9,319 nt of DNA, from NCBI GenBank assembly GCA_003645435.1, contig QNFD01000080.1, forward strand, positions 1-9,319. The letters are read 5' to 3'. This DNA comes from Gammaproteobacteria bacterium (GTDB lineage Bacteria; Pseudomonadota; Gammaproteobacteria; GCA-001735895). The first letter of the stretch is position 1, and every line of letters begins with the position of its first letter. A program made the position numbers and the translations under genes. Under the pieces are notes generated by a model that was not told where the DNA came from, did not search any database, and was given only the letters and a program-made list of their open reading frames with translations. Shown here one piece after another: positions 1 through 6,863 of this stretch.

Positions 1-1
1 C

Positions 2-553
2 GACCGGCGTCTTTCGGGGAAAATCATGCCGATCAACAATTTCATGGTGGCAACCGAACCCCTCGACGAAGAGCGCTTCAGCGAAATCAATCCGAAAGAC
101 ATTGCGATTTCGGATTCACGCTTCGTGGTTAACTACTACCGCATGTCGGCCGATAGACGATTATTGTTTGGTGGTGGCGAGAATTATCGTCAGAATTTCC
201 CCCAGGACATCAAATCCTTCGTGCGTAAACCGATGCTCGAAGTCTATCCGCAACTGGCCGATACCAGGATCGACTATGCCTGGGGCGGCACCCTGGCAGT
301 CACGCTTAATCGCATGCCGCACTTTGGCCGCCTCGGCAAGCACAATACCTATTTCGCCCAGGGTTACTCGGGGCACGGCGTCGCCCTGGCAACCCTTGCG
401 GGTAAATTAATCGCTGATGCTATCGCCGGCGAAGCCGAGAAATTTGATTTGTTCGGCAAACTGCCAACAAGGCGTTTTCCGGGGGGTGATCTGCTGCGCT
501 GGCCAGGAATGGTACTCGGCATGAGTTACTATGCCTTGCGGGATCGATTTTAG
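2..553 (+). CDS. FAD-dependent amine oxidoreductase (DadA/PuuB-like), C-terminal part
   Basis: The frame is open from base 2, so the gene begins before the window and only about 183 C-terminal residues are visible. The segment reading INNFMVATEPL, the run LLFGGGENYR, and the closing FAQGYSGHGVALATLAGKLIADAI are typical of the C-terminal half of DAO-fold flavoenzymes related to gamma-glutamylputrescine oxidase (PuuB/OrdL). The GYSGHGV stretch belongs to the C-terminal FAD-contacting region; the N-terminal Rossmann GxGxxG would lie upstream and is not visible. Such enzymes oxidise an amine or N-substituted amino acid, releasing aldehyde or keto acid, ammonia or amine, and H2O2 in the cytosol. 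The substrate cannot be deduced here. The gene converges on ycgL. The nearby ammonium genes fit a nitrogen theme, but this is only inference. An internal ATG at base 26 is not the real start because similarity continues upstream of it. Confidence 0.85.
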   Translation, partial: DRRLSGKIMPINNFMVATEPLDEERFSEINPKDIAISDSRFVVNYYRMSADRRLLFGGGENYRQNFPQDIKSFVRKPMLEVYPQLADTRIDYAWGGTLAVTLNRMPHFGRLGKHNTYFAQGYSGHGVALATLAGKLIADAIAGEAEKFDLFGKLPTRRFPGGDLLRWPGMVLGMSYYALRDRF

Positions 554-603
554 GTGCTCAATGGTAGAGCGATTGTTAAATCCCGAAGTCTGCACTGTTG
601 TAC

Positions 604-630
604 TCCCTCGCCCCCTTTGGGGGAGAGGGA
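604..630. repeat. GC-rich REP-like hairpin between convergent genes
   Basis: Two arms, TCCCTC-G-CCCCC and GGGGG-A-GAGGGA, pair around a TTT loop with a single G/A mismatch, giving a stem of 11 pairs. It lies midway between the stop of the upstream oxidoreductase gene and the stop of ycgL. It could end or stabilise both transcripts, but no T-tract follows on either strand, so it is not a classic intrinsic terminator. Similar C-rich/G-rich palindromes with a TTT loop occur as interspersed intergenic repeats in proteobacteria, so REP-like is the preferred reading. Confidence 0.6.
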
Positions 631-655
631 GCACACAGTAAATTTCGTTTACAAC

Positions 656-925
656 TCAGTTAATCGCTTTCATCGCCAACATTTCTTCAACCAGCAGATC
701 GCCCTGTAATTGCAGGTGATAACCTTTTGACTCCAGATTGTCGAGCACTACGCCGGCGTCTTCCATCGCCAGCTTTTTATCTTTGCTCAGCTCAAAGCTA
801 AAGCTGAATTCGGGATCACCAAAAATCTTTAGCATTTCCTCAGGCAGGATCGAAAAATCATCCTTATCGACCAGGTACAGGTAGGTATCGACTTTACGGC
901 TACTACGATAAATATAACAAAACAT
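656..925 (-). CDS. ycgL: YcgL-domain protein
   Basis: An 89-residue small protein of the YcgL family, which is found almost only in gammaproteobacteria. Recognisable parts are the N-terminal MFCYIYRSSRKVDTYLYL, the segment DDFSILPEEMLKIFG, and the late GYHLQLQGDL. The family has a compact alpha/beta fold and no settled biochemical role, so none is assigned. A GTG at 982 would add 19 residues, but that extension runs through the stem of the amtB terminator, while the family core starts at MFC. The ATG at 925 is therefore chosen, although its ribosome-binding site is weak. It lies downstream of glnK-amtB on the same strand but behind a terminator, so it is probably transcribed separately. No promoter was recognised in the short gap. 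Confidence 0.85.
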   Translation of the reverse strand: MFCYIYRSSRKVDTYLYLVDKDDFSILPEEMLKIFGDPEFSFSFELSKDKKLAMEDAGVVLDNLESKGYHLQLQGDLLVEEMLAMKAIN

Positions 926-950
926 GAGAACACCAGCGCTGTCGGCGAAG

Positions 951-989
951 AAATAAAAACGGCAGGCGCTGCCAGACAACACCTGCCGT
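951..989 (-). terminator. Intrinsic terminator of the glnK-amtB operon
   Basis: On the minus strand the arm ACGGCAGG is followed after 15 bases by CCTGCCGT and then by TTTTATTT. This is a perfect 8-bp stem with a U-tract, placed about 45 bases after the amtB stop codon. It also argues against the longer GTG start of ycgL, because translation from that start would begin inside the hairpin. Confidence 0.8.
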
Positions 990-1033
990 ACATAATAGCA
1001 AATTAGCTATTTAAGCAACAATCATTAACAACC

Positions 1034-2311
1034 CTATTTAGTGGCGTTGGTGAATTCCGGATAGGCTTCCATACCGCATTCGGCCAGATCGACGCCTTCG
1101 TACTCTTCCTCGGCGCTGACACGAATACCCATCACCAGCTTGATCACATACCAGGCGAGGAAACTCATCCCGAATACCCAGACAAAAATCGTCAACGCGC
1201 CAACAATCTGACCAATAAAGGTCGCACCATCATTGGTCAAAGGCACCGCCAGCAGTCCCCAGAGTCCAACCACACCGTGGACCGAGATCGCACCCACCGG
1301 GTCATCAATTTTTAACTTGTCGAGGGCGATGATGGAATAGACAACGATGAGGCCGCCGAATGCACCAATCAGGGTCGCTTCCAGTGCCGAAGGCGTTAAG
1401 GGCTCTGCGGTGATCGCAACCAGGCCGGCGAGCGCGCCGTTCAATGCCATGGTCAGATCAGCCTTACCGAACATGATGCGCGCTACTACCATCGCAGCTA
1501 CGACACCGCCCGCGGCTGCGGCGTTGGTATTCAGAAATACCATCGCAACTGCATTGGAGTTGGCAATATCACCGAGCTTCAGTACCGAGCCGCCATTGAA
1601 GCCGAACCAGCCCATCCACAGGATAAAGGTGCCGAGGGTTGCCAATGGCAAATTCGCGCCCGGAATCGCATTGATCTGACCCTGCTTGCCATACTTGCCC
1701 TTGCGTGCGCCTAATAATAATACACCTGCCAGGGCAGCGGCGGCACCCGCCATGTGCACGATGCCGGATCCGGCAAAATCGGAGAAACCGAAGCCATCAT
1801 CTCCGAGACTATATAAGCCAAATACGCTCTTGCTTCCCCAGGTCCAGCCGCCTTCGACGGGATAGATAACACCCGTCATGACGACGGCAAAGAGTACGAA
1901 GGCCCATAGCTTCATTCGTTCCGCGACAGCGCCGGATACGATCGACATCGCGGTTGCCACAAACACTACCTGGAAGAAGAAATCGGATGGTGCCGAGTAA
2001 ACCGAGTCCCCCTCGAATCCATTTTCCCTGGACGCTGCCAGTGCATCGGCCACAAGACTCTCTCCACCGGCAATACCAGCCAGAAACAGCCCGCCGTCAT
2101 ACATGAGGTCGTATCCGACGACCATGTACATGATGCAGGCGACCGCGAATAGTAAAATATTCTTGGTCAGAATTTCGGTCGTGTTTTTCGAGCGTACGAG
2201 GCCGGCTTCGAGCATTGCGAAACCCGCGGCCATCCACATTACCAACGCACCGCATATCAGAAAATAAAAGGTATCAAGCGCATACTGTAACTGAAATATT
2301 TGATTTTCCAT
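1034..2311 (-). CDS. amtB: Ammonium transporter AmtB
   Basis: A 425-residue Amt/MEP/Rh-family inner-membrane channel, expected to form trimers that move ammonium into the cytoplasm. The Amt signature is clear: GFAMLEAGLVRSKN near residues 30-43, DFAGSGIVHMAGAAAALAG at 178-196 with the first pore histidine at 186, and VHGVVGLWG at 344-352 with the second pore histidine at 345. About eleven hydrophobic segments are visible. The N-terminus enters the membrane quickly and shows no obvious cleavable signal peptide. The cytoplasmic tail after residue 396 (EEEYEGVDLAECGMEAYPEF) is the part that PII proteins contact in studied homologues. The start has an AGGAGG ribosome-binding site overlapping the glnK stop codon, eight bases behind glnK, so the two are co-transcribed and probably translationally coupled. 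The terminator at 951-989 closes the unit. Confidence 0.97.
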   Translation of the reverse strand: MENQIFQLQYALDTFYFLICGALVMWMAAGFAMLEAGLVRSKNTTEILTKNILLFAVACIMYMVVGYDLMYDGGLFLAGIAGGESLVADALAASRENGFEGDSVYSAPSDFFFQVVFVATAMSIVSGAVAERMKLWAFVLFAVVMTGVIYPVEGGWTWGSKSVFGLYSLGDDGFGFSDFAGSGIVHMAGAAAALAGVLLLGARKGKYGKQGQINAIPGANLPLATLGTFILWMGWFGFNGGSVLKLGDIANSNAVAMVFLNTNAAAAGGVVAAMVVARIMFGKADLTMALNGALAGLVAITAEPLTPSALEATLIGAFGGLIVVYSIIALDKLKIDDPVGAISVHGVVGLWGLLAVPLTNDGATFIGQIVGALTIFVWVFGMSFLAWYVIKLVMGIRVSAEEEYEGVDLAECGMEAYPEFTNATK

Positions 2312-2319
2312 GGTGCCTC

Positions 2320-2670
<351 letters not shown>

Positions 2671-2690
2671 CTAAAGAAAAATACTGTTAG

Positions 2691-2707
2691 AGCAGAATCC
2701 GTGCCAA
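2691..2707 (-). promoter_or_regulatory. Sigma-54 (-24/-12) promoter of glnK-amtB
   Basis: On the minus strand the sequence reads TTGGCACGGATTCTGCT. It matches the consensus YTGGCACGNNNNTTGCW at every fixed position except one (C for the first T of TTGC), and the GG and GC elements have the required 10-base spacing. The predicted start near 2680 leaves a leader of about 22 bases before glnK, enough for the AGAGGA ribosome-binding site. Confidence 0.85.
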
Positions 2708-2726
2708 CAATAATTAAATCTTTATT

Positions 2727-2739
2727 TTTCAATAGCTTA
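2727..2739 (+). promoter_or_regulatory. Candidate IHF site between enhancer and promoter
   Basis: TTTCAATAGCTTA matches the IHF core WATCAANNNNTTR at all but one fixed position and is preceded by an A/T-rich tract. It sits about 50-60 bases upstream of the predicted glnK start, between the sigma-54 promoter and the NtrC-type sites, where a DNA bend would bring the activator to the polymerase. The IHF consensus is loose, so position supports the call more than the match does. Confidence 0.5.
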
Positions 2740-2800
2740 AATTTCATACTAGGCAACGCCGAATTAAATCGTTACACTGGAGACAGAAATGGAATCGATA

Positions 2801-2849
2801 TGCACTATTTTGGTGCAAATACACTGCGAAGATGCACCAAAACAGGGAT
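2801..2849. promoter_or_regulatory. NtrC enhancer: one strong and one half site, 32 bp apart
   Basis: The strong site at 2801-2817 reads TGCACTATTTTGGTGCA, one mismatch from the NtrC palindrome TGCACC-N5-GGTGCA. A second site at 2833-2849 keeps a perfect TGCACC half but has a degenerate other half. The centres are 32 bp apart, three helical turns, as for the paired NtrC sites upstream of enterobacterial glnA. They lie about 130 and 160 bases upstream of the predicted glnK start. They also lie just upstream of ubiK, so bound NtrC could affect that gene; no clear sigma-70 promoter for ubiK was found here. Confidence 0.75.
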
Positions 2850-2854
2850 TTTAG

Positions 2855-3109
2855 ATGTTAGACAACCAGACCATCAACCGCCTCTCCGACAAGATCAACC
2901 AGCTACTGCCACCTGGTATGCAGCAGGTTAAATCTGATTTTGACGCCCGCCTGAAGACCCTGCTGCAACAACAATTAGCGCAGCTTGAATTTGTCAGCCG
3001 TGAAGAATTCGATATCCAGGCGCGGGTATTGCAAAGAACTCGCGCCAAACTCGAAGCCCTTGAAGAAAAACTCGGGCAACTGGAACAAACACTCACCCAA
3101 AAGGAATAA
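2855..3109 (+). CDS. ubiK: Ubiquinone biosynthesis accessory factor UbiK (BMFP domain)
   Basis: An 84-residue protein matching the UbiK/YqiC (BMFP) family in length and pattern. An N-terminal helix (INRLSDKINQLLPPGMQQVK) leads into VSREEFDIQARVLQRTRAKLEALEEKL, the family's most conserved stretch, and the heptad-rich C-terminal half is predicted to form a trimeric coiled coil. In enterobacteria UbiK binds UbiJ and supports the oxygen-dependent steps of ubiquinone synthesis at the membrane; that role is transferred by homology. The ATG at 2855 has an AGGGA ribosome-binding site seven bases upstream. It is followed by comM after 23 bases on the same strand, a pairing also seen beside glnK-amtB in other gammaproteobacteria such as Pseudomonas. 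Confidence 0.9.
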   Translation: MLDNQTINRLSDKINQLLPPGMQQVKSDFDARLKTLLQQQLAQLEFVSREEFDIQARVLQRTRAKLEALEEKLGQLEQTLTQKE

Positions 3110-3132
3110 ATCAACCAACAGGAAAGGATTCC

Positions 3133-4644
3133 ATGTCTCTTACCCAACTCACCACACGCGCCCAGGAAGGCGTTAGCGCACCCGAAGTCCAGGTTGAAAT
3201 CCATATTTCAAATGGCCTGCCGGCTTTTACCATGGTTGGATTACCCGAAGCCGCGGTACGCGAGTCACGCGACCGGGTGCGCTCGGCAATTATCAATTCC
3301 GGTTTTGAATTTCCAGTTCGCCGAATCACCATCAACCTGGCGCCCGCGGATTTGCCCAAGGAAGGCGGGCGCTACGATCTGGCCATTGCACTCGGCATTC
3401 TGGCCGCTTCGCAACAAATCGATGCTTCCACACTTGGCCGTTTCGACTGTTACGGGGAACTTGCCCTCAGTGGCGAATGCCGCGCTGTCGATGGACTGCT
3501 ACCGGCACTCATAGCCAGCAAGCAGGCACAGAAACAAATCATTATCCCGCAACATAATCAGGCCGAAGCGGCACTGGTTCGAGAGGCATCGATATACAGT
3601 TGCAATTCCCTGATCGAAGTTTGCGCCAGCCTCAACGGCGGTGAAGCCCTGCCCATGGTTGAACCCTCCGAGGCATTGGCTGAAACGGTTTTCGATTACG
3701 ATTTATGCGAGGTCTATGGCCAGCACCAGGCCAGGCGAGCACTCGAAATCGCCGCCACCGGAGGTCATCACATGATCATGATGGGGCCGCCAGGTTCCGG
3801 CAAGAGCATGCTCGCACGACGTTTGAATACGATTTTGCCGCACATGTCTGAAGCCGAGGCGATGAGCAGCGCGAGCATCCGTTCCATCTGCCACAAACCG
3901 GTAAACAGCGGCAACTGGCTACTGCGGCCATTTCAATCACCCCACCACACCGTTTCCGCGGTGGCCCTGGTCGGCGGCGGCAGCATTCCAAAACCAGGGG
4001 AGATTTCCCTCGCCCACAATGGGGTGCTATTCCTCGATGAACTCACCGAGTTTGATCGCAGGTCGATCGAAGTACTGCGTGAGCCGCTGGAAACCGGCAC
4101 GATTCATATATCGCGCGCCTCACGCCAGGCCGAATTCCCGGCCGCGTTTCAATTGATCGCGGCGATGAATCCCTGTCCCGGTGGTTGTGATTCGATACTG
4201 AACTGTAATTGCAGTGTCGAGCAACTCAACCGTTATCGAAACAAACTCTCGGCGCCATTCATGGATCGCATTGATATTCAAATAGAATTGCCGCGGCTCG
4301 AGCATACCGAGTTACTCAATAACAGCCACAGGCATCAGGAAAACAGTAAACAGGTGAGAACAAGGGTTATCCGCACCAGGCAGCTTCAACTGCAACGCCA
4401 GGGCTGTCTCAACACGAATCTCGGGAACCAGCAAATCGAGCGCTTCTGTGAACTCGACCAGGAATCCGAGCGACTGCTGATTACTTCGATTGATAAGTTC
4501 AAGCTGACTGCGCGCAGCTATCACAAGGTCCTGAAACTGGCGCGCACTATTGCCGACATGGCAAATGAAACCGGCATACTGCGGCCCCATCTGGCAGAAG
4601 CAATTGCCTATCGGCAGCAGGACAGACGCCGCGGCCAGGTATAA
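3133..4644 (+). CDS. comM: YifB/ComM-family AAA+ helicase (Mg-chelatase-like)
   Basis: A 503-residue protein of the usual family length. The N-terminal Lon-protease-like domain (about 20-170) includes the strongly conserved GLPEAAVRESRDRVRSAI and APADLPKEGGRYDL. The Mg-chelatase-type AAA+ module follows, with Walker A GPPGSGKS at 218-225 and Walker B GVLFLDEL at 297-304. The cysteine cluster at 347-360 (NPCPGGC...CNC) and DRIDIQIELP at 378-387 precede a helical C-terminal domain. In studied homologues ComM is a hexameric helicase that promotes branch migration during integration of DNA taken up by natural transformation. The ATG at 3133 follows an AGGAAAGGA ribosome-binding site. The last eight codons belong to a 50-bp sequence duplicated at 6864-6912, where the copy would end GQI instead of GQV. 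Confidence 0.95.
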   Translation: MSLTQLTTRAQEGVSAPEVQVEIHISNGLPAFTMVGLPEAAVRESRDRVRSAIINSGFEFPVRRITINLAPADLPKEGGRYDLAIALGILAASQQIDASTLGRFDCYGELALSGECRAVDGLLPALIASKQAQKQIIIPQHNQAEAALVREASIYSCNSLIEVCASLNGGEALPMVEPSEALAETVFDYDLCEVYGQHQARRALEIAATGGHHMIMMGPPGSGKSMLARRLNTILPHMSEAEAMSSASIRSICHKPVNSGNWLLRPFQSPHHTVSAVALVGGGSIPKPGEISLAHNGVLFLDELTEFDRRSIEVLREPLETGTIHISRASRQAEFPAAFQLIAAMNPCPGGCDSILNCNCSVEQLNRYRNKLSAPFMDRIDIQIELPRLEHTELLNNSHRHQENSKQVRTRVIRTRQLQLQRQGCLNTNLGNQQIERFCELDQESERLLITSIDKFKLTARSYHKVLKLARTIADMANETGILRPHLAEAIAYRQQDRRRGQV

Positions 4645-4667
4645 AAAAAGCGGAAACCGGCTCCGCT
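4618..4667. repeat. Direct repeat, left copy (comM 3' end plus terminator)
   Basis: Fifty bases covering the last comM codons (QDRRRGQV), the stop and the hairpin match 6864-6912 with three substitutions and one missing A in the A-run: 46 identical positions of 50. The copies have the same orientation and enclose about 2.2 kb. Similarity stops sharply on both sides. The layout resembles an attL/attR pair or a recombination duplication, but no integrase gene lies inside. Confidence 0.85.
4643..4667. terminator. Terminator at the comM end, strongest on the minus strand
   Basis: The stem AGCGGA/TCCGCT (4649-4654 with 4662-4667) has a 7-base loop. Read leftward it is followed by seven Ts (4649-4643), a textbook intrinsic terminator. 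Read rightward, after comM, only the weak ATCTTT follows. In the duplicated copy the rightward side has TTTATT instead, which suggests that the original bidirectional terminator was altered here when the cassette entered. Confidence 0.7.
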
Positions 4668-4686
4668 ATCTTTCGCCAGCTAAATC

Positions 4687-4815
4687 TCACCAGCCAATAT
4701 CGTTCGATATCGAACGCTTAGCCGCCCATTGAGATTCATATTCCCTTTGGTGTTCAAATATCATGCGTACTGCACGTTCCCGGATTTCTGGGGAATATCT
4801 TTTGTTCGTTTTCAT
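4687..4815 (-). pseudogene. Truncated IS3-family transposase OrfA (N-terminal 42 residues)
   Basis: On the minus strand an ATG at 4815, preceded by a GAGAGG-type ribosome-binding site, opens a frame reading [20 protein letters not shown] then [22 protein letters not shown] before TGA. This matches the N-terminus of IS3-family OrfA proteins of the IS51-like type (YSPE-RERAVRM and [11 protein letters not shown] are the give-aways). These are normally about 90-100 residues with a helix-turn-helix that binds the IS ends. Similarity ends at about residue 41, where family members usually continue with IGCTPETL. The rest of orfA, all of orfB and the second end are missing. The fragment stops about 20 bases from the comM-end repeat. 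Confidence 0.85.
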
Positions 4816-4871
4816 TACTCTATCCTCTCAAGAAATAGAGTCTCTGACAAACCCGGGGCGATTCAGGTCCA
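4687..4871 (-). mobile_element. IS3-family insertion sequence remnant with one terminal repeat
   Basis: Upstream of the orfA fragment the minus strand reads TGGACCTGAATCGCCCCGGG and then a leader ending in a ribosome-binding site, as at the left end of IS51-like elements. The IS tip is either 4865 (TGAATC) or 4871 (TGGACC); I cannot tell which. Only about 185 bases survive. The rest of 4668-4931 holds no gene: the IS relic, then about 60 bases including an inverted repeat TTACTA-N5-TAGTAA at 4884-4900. Confidence 0.75.
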
Positions 4872-4931
4872 CTTCTTAGGGTCTTACTAACAAGTAGTAA
4901 CAAAGTGTGTAAACTGCAAGAAAATTAACTA

Positions 4932-5693
4932 ATGACTGAGAAAGATATGAGTATTTTTTCTAAAAGAAATCGCTCCAAGAGGAAGTATTACAAAAAAATG
5001 TTTCAATCAATTCCTGACGGAGAATACTACAGGCCATTATTTAGTCCCTGGCATGGGAATGGATTTGGTGAGTTCGAGCAGTATTATCAATATGCTAAAT
5101 CAGTCTCGGTTGTATCGCCTGATAGATGCTACATGTTATACGCGCTCGCGTCTCAGGCGATCAATTTAACTGGGCAGTGGTATGAATGCGGGGTATATAA
5201 AGGCGGCACCGCCACTATGCTCGCCAATCTGTTGAATAACAAGGGGATAGATAAAGAGTCGCAATTGCACCTATTCGATACATTCGAGGGTATGCCCGAA
5301 ACAGATCCAGAAAAAGATCTACATGCACAGGGTGATTTTTCCGACACCTCGCTTGAGGCAGTATCTGAGCAAGTTTGCAAAAATATTGATGATCGATCCC
5401 TGGTTCATTTTCACAAAGGGTTAATTCCTGATACATTTTCCTCCCTGGAAAATCATATTATCGCCTTTGCACACATCGATGTGGATATTTATAAATCGAT
5501 AATTGATTCTTGTGAATTTATCTACCCGCGAATGGAGAGTGGTGGGTTCATGATATTTGATGACTATGGATTCGGCTCCTGCCCTGGTGCACGTCAAGCG
5601 GTGGATGAATTTTTCTCTAATAAACCAGAGCAAGTAATTGTTCTGCCAACAGGCCAGGCACTGGTTTTTATTTCGCACAGCATTCCACAATAA
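4932..5693 (+). CDS. TylF/MycF-like SAM-dependent O-methyltransferase
   Basis: A 253-residue class I methyltransferase of the TylF/MycF (macrocin O-methyltransferase) type. Visible motifs are the SAM-binding glycine motif ECGVYKGGTA (85-94), LFDTFEGMP (114-122), the metal- and substrate-linked HIDVDIYKS (181-189) and IFDDYG (208-213), and a closing strand ALVFIS. Characterised relatives methylate sugar hydroxyls on macrolides; bacterial homologues outside antibiotic clusters often lie in surface-polysaccharide loci. Glycan O-methylation is plausible, but the substrate is unknown. The ATG at 4932 is used; a second ATG at 4947 has GAGAAAG upstream and could be the true start. No strong promoter was found. 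The coding DNA appears richer in A/T than comM, in keeping with its place inside the flanked cassette. Confidence 0.85.
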   Translation: MTEKDMSIFSKRNRSKRKYYKKMFQSIPDGEYYRPLFSPWHGNGFGEFEQYYQYAKSVSVVSPDRCYMLYALASQAINLTGQWYECGVYKGGTATMLANLLNNKGIDKESQLHLFDTFEGMPETDPEKDLHAQGDFSDTSLEAVSEQVCKNIDDRSLVHFHKGLIPDTFSSLENHIIAFAHIDVDIYKSIIDSCEFIYPRMESGGFMIFDDYGFGSCPGARQAVDEFFSNKPEQVIVLPTGQALVFISHSIPQ

Positions 5694-5735
5694 TGCAGTG
5701 CTATGAGCTAATCCCCAGGTAATTACCAAAGCAAA

Positions 5736-6794
5736 CTACATTTCTCTCGGGTACCCACGCCCGTTTGGTGCTGAACTTCCAGCCAGGAGTCCAAACTGGG
5801 GCGGCTGATAGATATCGATCAACTCAATCCCTTGCCAATCAATATCGGCAGCACAACTCTCATGGATAAAAAACAGATTGGCTCCACTCAACTCCCCATA
5901 GACAAGATGATACCCCTTCGCTAACCCCAGCTTATAGAGGGATAGCAAACTGGCTCCCTCCTGACTGGTTCCCCCCAACCTCAAGGCATCATCTTTTGGC
6001 ACCACATACTCCTCGTCTACAGGCAGTGCCGAGTTGTACTCGATAATGACTATTTTTGGCCTGAACTGCGTTAGCGCACGCCACACATAGTAGTCAATAC
6101 TATCGATATCGATCGATAACACCTCGAATTCTTCAGGAACCTCGGCCTCCTGAAAAAGCACATTAATATTCTCCTCTGTAACAAACCCTTTATGTAGTTT
6201 TACGCGATCATTCCCTGAGTAACAACGCTCTAATCCTGAATAAAATCGATCATTCGCCTCGATCAAAAAGGCACTCCAACCATGATCTGCAATAAGGTGA
6301 CGACTATTACTCATACAGACGCCATCATAGGCACCAAACTCAACCACAAATCGCTCTCTGACCGGAAAATGAGAGAGCAGCGCCTGAATCACACCATCCT
6401 CGCCATGCTGCGAGTAGACGCTCCTCTCTGCACACTCCAACTCATCGACTAAGGGGTTACGTTCGTCACGCAGTTGCCAGCGTTGTGGAGAATGCGTCAA
6501 ACACTGTTGGCATCCCTGAATATAATAGGGAGGGGAACGCTTATCGTTGGGAGTGATATAAAAGAGCTCACCACGTGGTTCAACACGACACTGAGACTGC
6601 TCCAGATAGGCCTTCCAGAGCGGTAGATCATCCCGGTTCACCCTAATGGTAGATCCCGTTCGCGTGCGCAACAGCTGCTCACCCTTTAACGCCCCTGTCG
6701 TCGCCAACAGTGCTCGCAGTGGATTTTTAAAATCCTGTGATAATTTTCGGTAAGCGGAAAGATCAAAGAACTTCAGCAGATTACGTGGCCTCAT
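5736..6794 (-). CDS. FkbM-family methyltransferase-like protein with N-terminal extension
   Basis: A 352-residue protein. The C-terminal two thirds show an FkbM-type class I methyltransferase: SQHGEDGVIQALL (128-140), the SAM motif VVEFGAYDG (150-158), SNSRHLI then FLIEAND (176-182), SIDIDSIDYYVW (227-238) and PKIVIIEYN (246-254). The first roughly 115 residues are a separate region I do not recognise; it has no signal peptide or membrane segment and includes DLPLWKAYLEQSQCR and a CQQC pair. FkbM-like enzymes typically O-methylate sugars or polyketides; the target is unknown. The ATG at 6794 has a CAGGA ribosome-binding site. The gene converges on the TylF-like gene with 42 bases between stops and no clear terminator. 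Both enzymes sit in the cassette flanked by the comM-end repeats. Confidence 0.8.
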   Translation of the reverse strand: MRPRNLLKFFDLSAYRKLSQDFKNPLRALLATTGALKGEQLLRTRTGSTIRVNRDDLPLWKAYLEQSQCRVEPRGELFYITPNDKRSPPYYIQGCQQCLTHSPQRWQLRDERNPLVDELECAERSVYSQHGEDGVIQALLSHFPVRERFVVEFGAYDGVCMSNSRHLIADHGWSAFLIEANDRFYSGLERCYSGNDRVKLHKGFVTEENINVLFQEAEVPEEFEVLSIDIDSIDYYVWRALTQFRPKIVIIEYNSALPVDEEYVVPKDDALRLGGTSQEGASLLSLYKLGLAKGYHLVYGELSGANLFFIHESCAADIDWQGIELIDIYQPPQFGLLAGSSAPNGRGYPREM

Positions 6795-6863
6795 ATTATT
6801 ATTCCTGCTAACAACGATTTAGACTTTAAAGGAGCTTCTGAACTCATTGGCCACCCTACCGAA

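Noticed and set aside
926..982. GTG start at 982 giving a 108-residue YcgL protein
   Set aside because: The extra 19 residues overlap the stem of the amtB terminator, and the conserved family core begins at the ATG at 925.
4701..4716. Perfect 16-bp palindrome as an operator or recombination site
   Set aside because: It lies inside the remaining orfA coding sequence (codons for KRSISND), so chance within coding DNA is the likelier explanation.
4884..4900. Inverted repeat TTACTA-N5-TAGTAA as operator of the TylF-like gene
   Set aside because: The half-sites are short and A/T-rich, with no clear promoter placed against them; too weak to call.
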